A stretch of DNA of 30,262 bases from a virus. Position 1 is the stretch's first letter; every line of letters starts with the position of its first letter. The DNA lies in IMG/VR virus record IMGVR_UViG_3300022226_000016, positions 1-30,262 of that record. One strand, 5' to 3'. The translations under genes were made by a program, and so were the position numbers. The notes beneath the pieces were generated by a model. That model did not search any database. It worked only from the letters and a program-made list of their open reading frames with translations, and was not told the origin of the DNA. Positions 1 to 7,466 of the stretch are shown here, in pieces.

Positions 1-828
1 GGCTCGACGACGACGATTACCATCGGCTGGCAACCTGTTTTTGTTTTTATTGCGTCTACTAGAAATAGTGGACCAACTAGCCAACGAGGAGCTGGATTTA
101 AATTAACTACAATGACCGGCGATGACTGGCTGGACTTAAGCACTGACGGTGTGTATAGGACGGTCAACGGGGTCACAATTAATTCAACTGGGTTTAGTGT
201 TGGTAGTTCCCTTCAAATTAATCGTAACAACACAGTTTTCCATTGGTTCGCTGTTCGTGACGGTCCTCACCTAGACACAGGACAATATATTGGAAGCGGT
301 AGTACTAATGCCTTAGTGCATGGAAGGCAGCCTGGCTTTATGCTTGTGGCAGATCAAACTGATTCCGATTTATATTTTAATTACACATCTCAAGGCAACT
401 CAATTGCTCGTGATTTTAAAGATCAAGTGGGATCCACTTCAAGTGGCATGGGGTTTTATAGCACTGGGGCGACCACCGCTTTCTCTCTCTCAACTACCGA
501 CAATGTTTATGATTGGATAAAACTTTACGATCTGGTTGGGAGCACTCGTCACATTGAATCAGGTACCTATACCGGGAATGGGACTAATCCGAGAACCATC
601 ACGCTTGGACGTCAACCCAAGTGGGTTATCGTTGTGGGCATTTCAGCTGATGAATGGGGTTGGAAAACCGATACAATGTCGAGTGCAGATTTTGCTTATT
701 TACAAACACAGTATGATTGGGACACATCTGGAAACGGTATCACGATTATTTCAACTGGGTTTACTGTGGGTAGTCTTTTCAATGATGGTCTTCCTCGGCT
801 TTATAATTACATTGTGGGGTACTATTAA
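1..828 (+). CDS. Tail fibre/adhesin-like protein, C-terminal part (5' end outside window)
   Basis: The frame is open from base 1, so the ATG at 112 is probably internal and the gene starts upstream of the window. The visible 275 residues contain three related modules about 95-99 residues apart. Each is marked by a G-x-Q-P signature followed by hydrophobic beta residues (GWQP near residue 9, GRQP near 108, GRQP near 203). The modules share stretches such as STGFSVGSS and STGFTVGSL, and the protein ends in an aromatic-rich segment (YNYIVGYY). Repeated beta modules rich in Gly, Ser, Thr and Asn are typical of phage fibre or receptor-binding proteins. Other fibre-like genes follow in the same direction. 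The assignment as an adhesin is inferred from composition and context; no enzymatic motif was seen. The stop overlaps the next ATG (TAATG). Confidence 0.6.
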   Translation, partial: GSTTTITIGWQPVFVFIASTRNSGPTSQRGAGFKLTTMTGDDWLDLSTDGVYRTVNGVTINSTGFSVGSSLQINRNNTVFHWFAVRDGPHLDTGQYIGSGSTNALVHGRQPGFMLVADQTDSDLYFNYTSQGNSIARDFKDQVGSTSSGMGFYSTGATTAFSLSTTDNVYDWIKLYDLVGSTRHIESGTYTGNGTNPRTITLGRQPKWVIVVGISADEWGWKTDTMSSADFAYLQTQYDWDTSGNGITIISTGFTVGSLFNDGLPRLYNYIVGYY

Positions 829-1217
829 TGGCTTTTTTTGATCAAAACTTAAACGCCGGTATTGCTGGTAAAACAGTTTCCGGACTTTCTCTTACACAGA
901 CAGCAGCTATGACACTAGAGGTTGCATCTGGAAGTGTTAATCTTCACAATGACGGAACTTCACACGTATTATCAGCATCTCAATCGCATGTTTTTGCAGC
1001 CGATTCTACTAATTCGACAGAAGTTGTTATGAATCTAATTTCTGATGATGGTTCTAATGTTGATGTGTGGATTGACGCTTATGTTGATGATGGACTAACT
1101 GAAAGAGCCGATGTTCCAGCTGGATTCCGGGTCGTGTCAGACATCGCATGGTTTACAATCGCAGCAAACGAAACTGATTTGTTGAGCGGAAGCGTAAACA
1201 GGAGGGTTTGGATCTAA
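828..1217 (+). CDS. Hypothetical beta-rich virion protein, 129 aa
   Basis: The ATG overlaps the preceding stop by one base (TAATG), which suggests translational coupling with the fibre gene. The protein is rich in Ser, Thr, Val, Asp and Ala and reads as alternating beta-strands with no transmembrane segment, signal peptide or catalytic motif. I do not recognise the family. Its place between a fibre fragment and other fibre-like genes suggests a small virion component or fibre accessory protein, such as an attachment or chaperone subunit. That is inference only. Confidence 0.6.
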   Translation: MAFFDQNLNAGIAGKTVSGLSLTQTAAMTLEVASGSVNLHNDGTSHVLSASQSHVFAADSTNSTEVVMNLISDDGSNVDVWIDAYVDDGLTERADVPAGFRVVSDIAWFTIAANETDLLSGSVNRRVWI

Positions 1218-1633
1218 TGGGCAAGCAAGTAACAAGCGGTAGTGCGATTGAGTTTGACACCTTCCAGTTTTGGGAGCAAAATGCCTCTTCTTCTACGAAT
1301 CAAGAAACGTGGCAAGAAGTATTCAGTCGCACTCCCAACCCAATGGCTGAAGGTCCCTATAGGTTGTCTTGGTATTTTGAAATGCGCGTAAACCCAACCG
1401 GACCTCTTAATTCAAATGCTATGGGAAGATTTTTGGTGAGCGGAAGTGTTAAAGGCTCGGCAAACGTAGCGACTCTTCATTGGCATGCATTTAGTGGTTG
1501 GGACAGGTATGCTGCAAGCGTCTCGGCTCAGCCGCCACTTTCAATTGAAATACAAAGAGATCCAGACGAAGGCGGGAATGATACTATTGAAATACGAAAG
1601 ATGAAACTTGGCGTTGAAAGGATGGAAGAATAA
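1217..1633 (+). CDS. Hypothetical structural protein, 138 aa
   Basis: The ATG at 1217 is preferred over an in-frame TTG at 1208. AGGAGG at 1200-1205 leaves 11 bases before the ATG but only two before the TTG, and the ATG again forms a TAATG overlap with the upstream stop. The protein has Trp-rich beta-like segments (FQFWEQNAS, YRLSWYFEMR, LHWHAFSGWDRY) and a charged C-terminus. No family was recognised. The overlapping run of genes from 1 to 1633 suggests they are produced together, probably as parts of the fibre or adsorption apparatus. Confidence 0.6.
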   Translation: MGKQVTSGSAIEFDTFQFWEQNASSSTNQETWQEVFSRTPNPMAEGPYRLSWYFEMRVNPTGPLNSNAMGRFLVSGSVKGSANVATLHWHAFSGWDRYAASVSAQPPLSIEIQRDPDEGGNDTIEIRKMKLGVERMEE

Positions 1634-1634
1634 A

Positions 1635-1709
1635 ATGGAAAACGATATCCCGCCTGATGGGTGGGCAGCGATTGTAACGTTCTATGGACTAAGCGAAGAC
1701 GACAGTTAG
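1635..1709 (+). CDS. Possible 24-aa microprotein
   Basis: A short ORF begins one base after the preceding stop and encodes MENDIPPDGWAAIVTFYGLS plus four residues (EDDS). A purine-rich AGGATGGAAG stretch lies just upstream and could act as a ribosome binding site. It fills most of the space before the promoter-like motif at 1722. No homology is recognised, and the size makes a chance ORF possible. Confidence 0.3.
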   Translation: MENDIPPDGWAAIVTFYGLSEDDS

Positions 1710-1721
1710 AGAAAAGCCAAA

Positions 1722-1728
1722 CTAGTTA
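1722..1728 (+). promoter_or_regulatory. Late-promoter-like motif CTAGTTA
   Basis: CTAGTTA followed by T lies in the 46-base gap before the fibre gene at 1756. It is one of nine gap-located CTANNTA sites that resemble the 3' part of the T4 late promoter TATAAATA. An RBS (GGAGGA, from 1742) follows it. The promoter role is inferred. Confidence 0.4.
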
Positions 1729-1755
1729 TAAGGAACCACCCGGAGGAAGATCAAA

Positions 1756-3246
1756 ATGGCGAAAGGCTTAGCAGTAATTACAGGGAGTAGCACTCAAGTA
1801 GTAAAATTTCTTGAGGATGGTACAGTTGAATTAGGTGTTGATGTACCTGTTTCTGCTAGTATTTCGGGAACTTTGGTTCTTGATTTGGCTGGCGAACAAG
1901 GTGATGGTCTGTTTTTGCGGTCAGATGCTGTTGGTTCGGCTTCGTGGAATCAGGTCTCTGCTTCCGAAGTGGTTGTTGTACCGTTCAGTGACGTTACCTC
2001 CTCTAACGTTCAAGATGCTCTTCAAGAGATTCGCGGCGATATTGCAGCTGCTGCGGGCTCAGGAAGCTTCTCTGTAAGCGATGGTGGTAATACCGAATCT
2101 ATTGCTACAGACGGTACTCAGACTCTGACATGGCAGGGAACTGTTGAAAACATTACTGCTTCGTATGCAGCTGGAGCAAATACTTTTACTCTTGCCCTTA
2201 CAGATGATGTCAGAATTGTAAATGATCTTGATGTCGGCGGCGACCTTGATGTAACAGGAAATCTTGCTGTCGTTGGAAACCTTACCGTAAATGGTACGGC
2301 TTCTTACCTAAACAGCAACAATCTTCTTGTTGAAGACCCGTTGATTCTCCTTGCTAGTGGAAATGCAGGAACAACTCTAGACATTGGTATGATTATGGAG
2401 CGAGGTGGAGCCAACAACAGGGGCTTTATCTTTGATGAATCGCTTGATGAATTTGCAGTAATCGACACTACTGATGGTGGATTTACTTCTGGAAACGTAG
2501 CAATTGTTGATTATGTTCCGTTGCACGTTGGCGGCTTGACTGCTGATGATGATGTTGTCGTTGCTGGAAATGTAGAGGTCACAACCGATCTTGAAGTTAC
2601 GGGCGCAGCGCGTCTTGTTGAAGTTACTGCAAGTGCTGGTGTTCTTATTACTGGTGGTGGCTTAGAGGTCACTGGTGCGGTTCTTCTTCCAGACGACTCA
2701 ATTACGAATGCAGAGCTTGTAAATAGCACGTATGACGTTACTGCAAGCACTGGTCTTACTGGCGGTGGTCTTGCTGAACTTGGAACATCACTTACGCTTG
2801 CTGTTGATTTTGGTACAGGCGTTGGTCAGGTGGCAGATGGTGCCGCAGTCCTCCAGGTTACTGGTACTGCGAATGAAGTTAATGTGAATGGCGGACTGGA
2901 AGTTGCTGTTCCTCTCGGTACAGGCAGCGTTTTGACCATTGGTTTGCCTGCTGATGTTAACATTGAAAATAACCTGAACGTTACTGGCAACCTTAACGTA
3001 ACTGGAAGCACTTACCTCGGGAACGACAACACTGATAGCATCATTATGCAGGGTCAGATGCGAATTCCTGTGTTCACTACAGCTTCTGTTCCTCCTGCTT
3101 TCACTGGTAGCGCAGAGTTGTTCCACGGGTACTCATTCTACCTTACTGGCAGTGGGTTCCCATCTGGAGATTTCTTCAGAACTGCAAACAAATGGTACTT
3201 CAATGAGGGTGGGGAATGGTACAAGAGCTTCTTCAAAGTGGACTAA
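1756..3246 (+). CDS. Beta-repeat tail fibre/virion structural protein, 496 aa
   Basis: The N-terminus (MAKGLAVITGSST) is shared with the next gene. Residues about 75-96 hold a VPFSDVTSSNVQDALQEIR-type segment common in fibre proteins of large marine myophages. Residues about 155-200 and 255-310 are short beta repeats (DLDVGGDLDVTGNLAVVGNL and similar) expected to form an elongated beta-helix or triple-stranded shaft. The last about 45 residues carry a small C-terminal module with the pattern NKWYFNEGGEWY, also found at the ends of the proteins at 8765 and 9559. The RBS is GGAGGA upstream of ATG 1756. Function as a fibre is inferred from repeats and context; receptor specificity cannot be read. 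Confidence 0.7.
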   Translation: MAKGLAVITGSSTQVVKFLEDGTVELGVDVPVSASISGTLVLDLAGEQGDGLFLRSDAVGSASWNQVSASEVVVVPFSDVTSSNVQDALQEIRGDIAAAAGSGSFSVSDGGNTESIATDGTQTLTWQGTVENITASYAAGANTFTLALTDDVRIVNDLDVGGDLDVTGNLAVVGNLTVNGTASYLNSNNLLVEDPLILLASGNAGTTLDIGMIMERGGANNRGFIFDESLDEFAVIDTTDGGFTSGNVAIVDYVPLHVGGLTADDDVVVAGNVEVTTDLEVTGAARLVEVTASAGVLITGGGLEVTGAVLLPDDSITNAELVNSTYDVTASTGLTGGGLAELGTSLTLAVDFGTGVGQVADGAAVLQVTGTANEVNVNGGLEVAVPLGTGSVLTIGLPADVNIENNLNVTGNLNVTGSTYLGNDNTDSIIMQGQMRIPVFTTASVPPAFTGSAELFHGYSFYLTGSGFPSGDFFRTANKWYFNEGGEWYKSFFKVD

Positions 3247-3264
3247 TGTCTGAGGCTTGGACGA

Positions 3265-3271
3265 CTAGCTA
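3265..3271 (+). promoter_or_regulatory. Late-promoter-like motif CTAGCTA
   Basis: CTAGCTA followed by T lies in the 41-base gap before the gene at 3288, with a GGAGAA ribosome binding site just downstream. It is a one-base variant of the CTAGTTA consensus. CTAGCTA also occurs by chance inside genes, so this copy is weaker evidence than the others. Confidence 0.3.
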
Positions 3272-3287
3272 TGGTGGAGAATAAGAA

Positions 3288-3839
3288 ATGGCAAAAGGAT
3301 TTGCGGTTGTTAGTGGTTCAAACACCATTGTTCACCAGCTTACAGAAAATGGGCGAGCTAGCTTTAGCGGCTCAGTTGAAATTACTGGCAGTATTGTTCC
3401 CGATGCAGATGGGTCTAGAGATTTTGGAGATCCCGTCAACCGCTGGAATGATGTACATGCCGTTCAGACGACTGTAGGTGCGATCTTCGAAACAGGCTTA
3501 ACAACTAAGGGTATCGGGAGGTATCCTACTGGCACTGTGTTGGTGTGGCGTGACGGTCTTACTCCATGTTTTGAAAACGAAGACTCAACGGTGTTGGGCG
3601 TGGTTAAAAAAGGAAAGGATCAGCCAATTATCCTTGGTGCTGAACCGGTTTTGGTAACTGGAAAAGTGAAAGTTGGTGACATGCTTGTTACGAGCAAAAA
3701 GCCAGGACACGCCAAAGCTGTGAGTTTGAGAAAATGGTTATTTTTTTCAAAAAACCTCACAGGTAGAATAATAGGGCAAGCTTTGGAATCTTTTGAAGGA
3801 GAGTCCGGCTTGGTCAAATGTATGATTTTGCGAATGTAG
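3288..3839 (+). CDS. Fibre-associated structural protein, 183 aa
   Basis: The N-terminus (MAKGFAVVSGSNTIVHQL) is clearly related to that of the preceding fibre. It is followed by a short repeat (GSVEITGSI) and a region with DFGDPVNRWNDVHAV, like the segment before C-terminal chaperone or head domains of phage fibres. Residues about 80-150 read PTGTVLVWRDGL, GAEPVLVTGKVKVGDMLVTS and GHAKAV, a pattern I associate with C-terminal domains of marine myophage structural proteins, some related to self-cleaving chaperone domains. No catalytic Ser/Lys pair can be assigned with confidence. It probably works with the 496-aa fibre. Confidence 0.6.
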   Translation: MAKGFAVVSGSNTIVHQLTENGRASFSGSVEITGSIVPDADGSRDFGDPVNRWNDVHAVQTTVGAIFETGLTTKGIGRYPTGTVLVWRDGLTPCFENEDSTVLGVVKKGKDQPIILGAEPVLVTGKVKVGDMLVTSKKPGHAKAVSLRKWLFFSKNLTGRIIGQALESFEGESGLVKCMILRM

Positions 3840-3847
3840 GAGAAAAA

Positions 3848-4054
3848 ATGCAAAACGAAAAGAAAGTATCTTATTTCAAATTGGAACCAGAATTGGCACA
3901 AAGTGTTGTCAATTATTTGGCAACTAGACCTTATCAGGAAGTTTTTCAATTGATGCCACACATCATGAACCTTGAGGGTGTTCTTTCTGAAGAGGAAGCT
4001 CCTCAAGAAGAAGATGACAAGGAGATTCTTGATTCGCTCACCGATGAGGGTTGA
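3848..4054 (+). CDS. Small acidic protein, 68 aa
   Basis: The start at 3848 is chosen because AGGAG at 3838-3842 lies five bases upstream; an earlier ATG at 3818 overlaps the preceding gene and has no such site. The N-terminal half contains YLATRPYQEVFQLMPHIM, probably helical, and the C-terminal third is strongly acidic (SEEEAPQEEDDKEI). In T4 a small acidic prohead-core protein (gp67) lies upstream of the scaffold, so a similar role is possible from position and composition. There is no sequence match I can claim. Confidence 0.6.
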   Translation: MQNEKKVSYFKLEPELAQSVVNYLATRPYQEVFQLMPHIMNLEGVLSEEEAPQEEDDKEILDSLTDEG

Positions 4055-4093
4055 TAGTTTCCTTGTGATAAAGGATTCTCGCTTCTCAGAACA

Positions 4094-4100
4094 CTAGTTA
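4094..4100 (+). promoter_or_regulatory. Late-promoter-like motif CTAGTTA before the scaffold gene
   Basis: CTAGTTA followed by G lies in the 90-base gap between the small acidic ORF and the scaffold gene, 45 bases before the ATG at 4145. The rest of the gap holds only a weak CCTT/AAGG inverted repeat near 4063-4076 and a GGAGAA ribosome binding site. Confidence 0.4.
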
Positions 4101-4144
4101 GAGAGAGTGGAATCGTTCATCTTATGAGAAATGGAGAAACATAA

Positions 4145-5638
4145 ATGTCAAGCATGCTAGAACAAGCCTTGGTAGATGCAACCGCATTGAGAGAAGCAGC
4201 GTTGAAGAGTGCCGAAGCAGCTGTACTTGAAGCTGCCCAGCCAAAAATTGAAGAGACCCTAAAGGCTCTTCTAGAGCAAGATGAAGAGGATGGGCTAGAC
4301 GACCTTCTTGGTGGCGGTGGTGGAGGGCTTGAGCCTGACATGGGCGCTGGTGAGGTTGGTGGCGTAGCAGATTCACTTCCTCTGGGCGTAACTGATGGGG
4401 AAAATATGTGTCCCTGCCCAGACGAAGAAGAAGAAATCGAGATTGATTTTGGTGAGTTGGAGCGTCAAATGGCATCCGACGAGCAAGCAGCTGACATGGG
4501 TCAGGCAGAATTGGCTCAAGACTTGAACCTCAGTGCTCCTGGTGATGAACTAGGTGCAGAAATGGGCGCAGAAGACGAAGAAGAAATTGATCTAGACGAA
4601 GAGACTCTTTTTTCAATTCTTGCAGAAAACGATGGAGAGGAAGAAGGCGAGTCAGGACACCCCGACAAGGAGTGTCATTCAGCACATCCAAACATGACTC
4701 ACGCTGAGTGGACCCATAAGGGAAACATTGAAGAAGGTTTTTTGAGCAAGCTTTTTGGCGGTGGTGACAAGAACCCGGTTCAGTCCATGAAGGGTGACAT
4801 GATGGGAAGCATGAAAGATACCATCGCCGCAGCCGACAACATCAAGGCAGCCTTGGCACAACAGGGCATTACTGATTTTGATCAGAAAATTGAAAGCTAT
4901 GGGGCTGATTACGAGGCTAACCCAAACGATGTGAGAAGTATTGTTCCTTATGCTTTGGTTCTTTCTGACGCCCTTAAGGCTATTAATCTTGGTGGAGAAG
5001 GCGACATGGAAGAAGCGAAGATGACTCGCGACATGATCGCACAGGCAAGCAAAGACGCACACATGGCGCACCTTGCCAGCAAGGGCGACCAGCCAGAAGC
5101 TAAGCCCGCACCGCGACACAAATCAATGGGACAAGAATTTGATCTAGATGCTGACGATGAACTTTCATCGTTGGAGTTAGCCCGCGAAGGGAAAATGATT
5201 GTCACAAAAGAAAAACTCATGGAAATAGTCCGTTCGTCTACGAAGGATCTATTTACAACACAAGCGGAAAAAGATAAAGAGATTTCAAATCTCAAATCTT
5301 TCGTCCGGAGGCTCTCGGAAGAATTGAAAGATACTAATCTTCAAAACGCCCGATTGCTTTACACTAACCAGATTTTGGAAAGCGTCTCCCTGAATGAGCG
5401 ACAAAAAAGAAAGATTGTCGAGGCTGTTTCAAAGGCTGGTTCTGTTGAAGAGGCAAAAGTGATTTACGAAACACTTTCGAACTCAGTGGGCTCATCTAAA
5501 AAGAAGAAGCCACAATCGCTGAGAGAGGCAGTAGAAAAGCGTAGCACACCACTGATTGCTCGACGCAACAAACCAGAAAACGCACCCAACCCCGTAGCGG
5601 AGAGGATGCAGAAACTAGCAGGAATTACCAAAAAGTAA
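4145..5638 (+). CDS. Prohead core scaffolding protein, gp22-like, 497 aa
   Basis: It sits directly upstream of the capsid gene, as T4 gene 22 does before 23. Residues about 375-460 form a predicted coiled coil followed by ELKDTNLQNARLLYTNQILE and LNERQKRKIVEAVSKA, a pattern conserved in gp22 proteins of T4-like marine phages. The C-terminus is basic (SSKKKKPQ, ITKK). The N-terminal half is very acidic with a Gly run (LLGGGGGGLEP), as expected of a core protein that binds the capsid protein. At 497 aa it is much longer than T4 gp22 (about 269 aa). The extra length includes a Met/His-rich middle segment (about residues 175-330). No protease gene lies next to it, unlike T4 gene 21. Confidence 0.8.
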   Translation: MSSMLEQALVDATALREAALKSAEAAVLEAAQPKIEETLKALLEQDEEDGLDDLLGGGGGGLEPDMGAGEVGGVADSLPLGVTDGENMCPCPDEEEEIEIDFGELERQMASDEQAADMGQAELAQDLNLSAPGDELGAEMGAEDEEEIDLDEETLFSILAENDGEEEGESGHPDKECHSAHPNMTHAEWTHKGNIEEGFLSKLFGGGDKNPVQSMKGDMMGSMKDTIAAADNIKAALAQQGITDFDQKIESYGADYEANPNDVRSIVPYALVLSDALKAINLGGEGDMEEAKMTRDMIAQASKDAHMAHLASKGDQPEAKPAPRHKSMGQEFDLDADDELSSLELAREGKMIVTKEKLMEIVRSSTKDLFTTQAEKDKEISNLKSFVRRLSEELKDTNLQNARLLYTNQILESVSLNERQKRKIVEAVSKAGSVEEAKVIYETLSNSVGSSKKKKPQSLREAVEKRSTPLIARRNKPENAPNPVAERMQKLAGITKK

Positions 5639-5672
5639 TTCTACATTTCATTCAAAAAGGAGAAAAAAAGAA

Positions 5673-7373
5673 ATGTCTGTCTTGAAAACACTAACAGAAG
5701 GTATCGTGCAGCGCGACCTCCAGAAGGAAGGCGCAGCACTTATGTCGAAGTGGGAACAGACTGGTCTATTGGAAGGGCTCGATAGCGAGCGCACCAAGGC
5801 TGGTATGGCTCGGCTTCTAGAAAATCAGGCTAAGGAGCTTTTGCGAGAAGCAAGCACCATGGCTGGCGGCGACGTCGAAGGTTTTGCAGCTGTTGCATTC
5901 CCAATCGTCCGTCGTGTCTTTGGATCGCTTATTGCGAACGAGCTTGTCTCGGTTCAGCCAATGAGTCTTCCATCGGGTCTAATCTTCTTCCTTGATTTTA
6001 CCACTGATCGAACCCGTCTTGGTTCGGAGGCTGATGAGTCGGTCTACGGTGGTGGTCGAGTAGCAAGCGAAATCACCGGAGGTGTAAGCCTTTCAGGTGA
6101 CGAAGCGGAAGATTCGTTCTACAACTTGAACAACGGTTACAGTTCACCAACTGGATCGAACACTGTCACATTGACTCTCGTTGATTCGGGAATTTTTGGA
6201 GCAGGTGATTCTACTCTTGACCTTTTGGTTCGTCATGACCCAGATTTGGTCTCGGGTACCTCAGCAGTTGCTGTTGTAACCACTACCGTCGCTTCTCTTG
6301 AAGCTTCGGGACAGCCCCTTAACAAGAATGACCTTGTTACCATCACTATTGATGGCTTGGGCGCTGGCGTAACTCAGCTTCGTCGTTTGACCAAGCCTTC
6401 TGGCTCGGGACTCGGTGTCACTTACGATGATGTTCTGCTTTACGTATCGTCAGACACTCTTACTGTTGCACAATTGACTGCTTCAACTGGTGTTACTGGC
6501 TCGCAGACTGTCACATTCGCAATGGACGACAACTTCGAAAGCGGCAACGCTCTTGGATCGGTTCGTGGTGTTGTTGAGTGGGGCTTGGAAAACGAGGAAG
6601 CAATTCCCGAAATCGACATCAAGGTTGACTCAGTAAGCGTTACTGCCAAGACCAAGAAGTTGAAGGCTAAGTGGACCCCTGAGCTTGGACAGGACTTGAA
6701 TGCGTACCACAACCTTGACGCAGAGGTTGAGCTTACAAGTATCCTTTCGGAGCAGATTGGTCTTGAAATTGATCAGGAAATTCTTGAGGACCTTCTCAAG
6801 GGTGCATCAGCTGGTACCTACCACTGGTCGCGTCGTCCAGGTCGATTCTTGATTCGCGACACTGGTCTTCCAATCAGCACTCTTGCCAACGAATCAGTTC
6901 TTGGAGCCGATTTCACTGGTACCGTGTCTGAGTGGTACGAGACTCTTGTTGAAACGTTGAATGACGTCTCGGCACAGATTCACCGTAAGACTCTTCGTGG
7001 TGGAGCCAACTTCCTTGTCTGCGGACCTGAAGTTGCAAACATCCTTGAGTTCACCAGTGGATTCCGTGCAAACGTGACTCACGATGACGGCAAGGGCGAT
7101 GTTGGCGCAGTGAAGACTGGTCAGCTTAGCAAGAAGTGGGACGTCTATGTTGACCCATACTTCCCACGCAACGTTATCTTGATTGGACGTAAGGGTGGTT
7201 CATTCCTCGAAAGTGGATTTGTCTACTCACCATACGTACCTCTCCAGGTAACCCCAACCATCTTTGGAACCGAGGATTTCGTGCCTCGTAAGGGTGTCAT
7301 GACTCGATACGCCAAGAAGATGGTACGACCAGATATGTACGGATTGGTCATCGTACAGGATCTCAAGGGCTAG
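5673..7373 (+). CDS. Major capsid protein, gp23-like, 566 aa
   Basis: Residues 76-102 (FPIVRRVFGSLIANE then LVSVQPMSLPSG) match the conserved N-terminal part of gp23 capsid proteins, which continues with GLIFFLDF. The C-terminal half has the expected order of conserved segments, including WDVYVDPYFPRN, GFVYSPYVPLQVTPT and a basic Arg/Lys-rich end. The first about 65 residues are helical and charged and probably form a propeptide removed by the prohead protease; the exact cleavage site is not assigned. Residues about 155-285 are Thr/Ser/Val-rich, look beta-structured and resemble an inserted surface domain. The RBS is AAGGAG about ten bases upstream. The gene ends just before a strong terminator. 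Confidence 0.92.
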   Translation: MSVLKTLTEGIVQRDLQKEGAALMSKWEQTGLLEGLDSERTKAGMARLLENQAKELLREASTMAGGDVEGFAAVAFPIVRRVFGSLIANELVSVQPMSLPSGLIFFLDFTTDRTRLGSEADESVYGGGRVASEITGGVSLSGDEAEDSFYNLNNGYSSPTGSNTVTLTLVDSGIFGAGDSTLDLLVRHDPDLVSGTSAVAVVTTTVASLEASGQPLNKNDLVTITIDGLGAGVTQLRRLTKPSGSGLGVTYDDVLLYVSSDTLTVAQLTASTGVTGSQTVTFAMDDNFESGNALGSVRGVVEWGLENEEAIPEIDIKVDSVSVTAKTKKLKAKWTPELGQDLNAYHNLDAEVELTSILSEQIGLEIDQEILEDLLKGASAGTYHWSRRPGRFLIRDTGLPISTLANESVLGADFTGTVSEWYETLVETLNDVSAQIHRKTLRGGANFLVCGPEVANILEFTSGFRANVTHDDGKGDVGAVKTGQLSKKWDVYVDPYFPRNVILIGRKGGSFLESGFVYSPYVPLQVTPTIFGTEDFVPRKGVMTRYAKKMVRPDMYGLVIVQDLKG

Positions 7374-7401
7374 TCCCAGATTGAGAATATCTGAATAAGT
7401 T

Positions 7402-7429
7402 GAGCGCCCTCCGGGGCGCTCTTCTTTTT
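7402..7429 (+). terminator. Rho-independent terminator after the capsid gene
   Basis: A perfect 8-bp GC-rich stem (GAGCGCCC/GGGCGCTC) closes a TCCG tetraloop and is followed by TTCTTTTTG. It lies 28 bases after the capsid stop and should insulate capsid transcription from the neck genes. Confidence 0.93.
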
Positions 7430-7436
7430 GTGCTTA

Positions 7437-7443
7437 CTAATTA
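7437..7443 (+). promoter_or_regulatory. Late-promoter-like motif CTAATTA
   Basis: CTAATTA followed by C starts eight bases after the terminator T-run and 30 bases before ATG 7467. A promoter directly after a strong terminator is what the downstream neck genes would need, which supports the promoter reading of this motif. Confidence 0.5.
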
Positions 7444-7466
7444 CTGTGAACAACTGAGGAAATTGA

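Noticed and set aside
4055-4093. CCTT/AAGG inverted repeat before the scaffold gene as a terminator
   Set aside because: The stem is only four bases with no T-run.
5639-5672. CTACATT before the capsid gene as a further promoter motif copy
   Set aside because: The last base differs from CTANNTA, so it was not counted even though a late promoter is expected here; it could be a degenerate copy.
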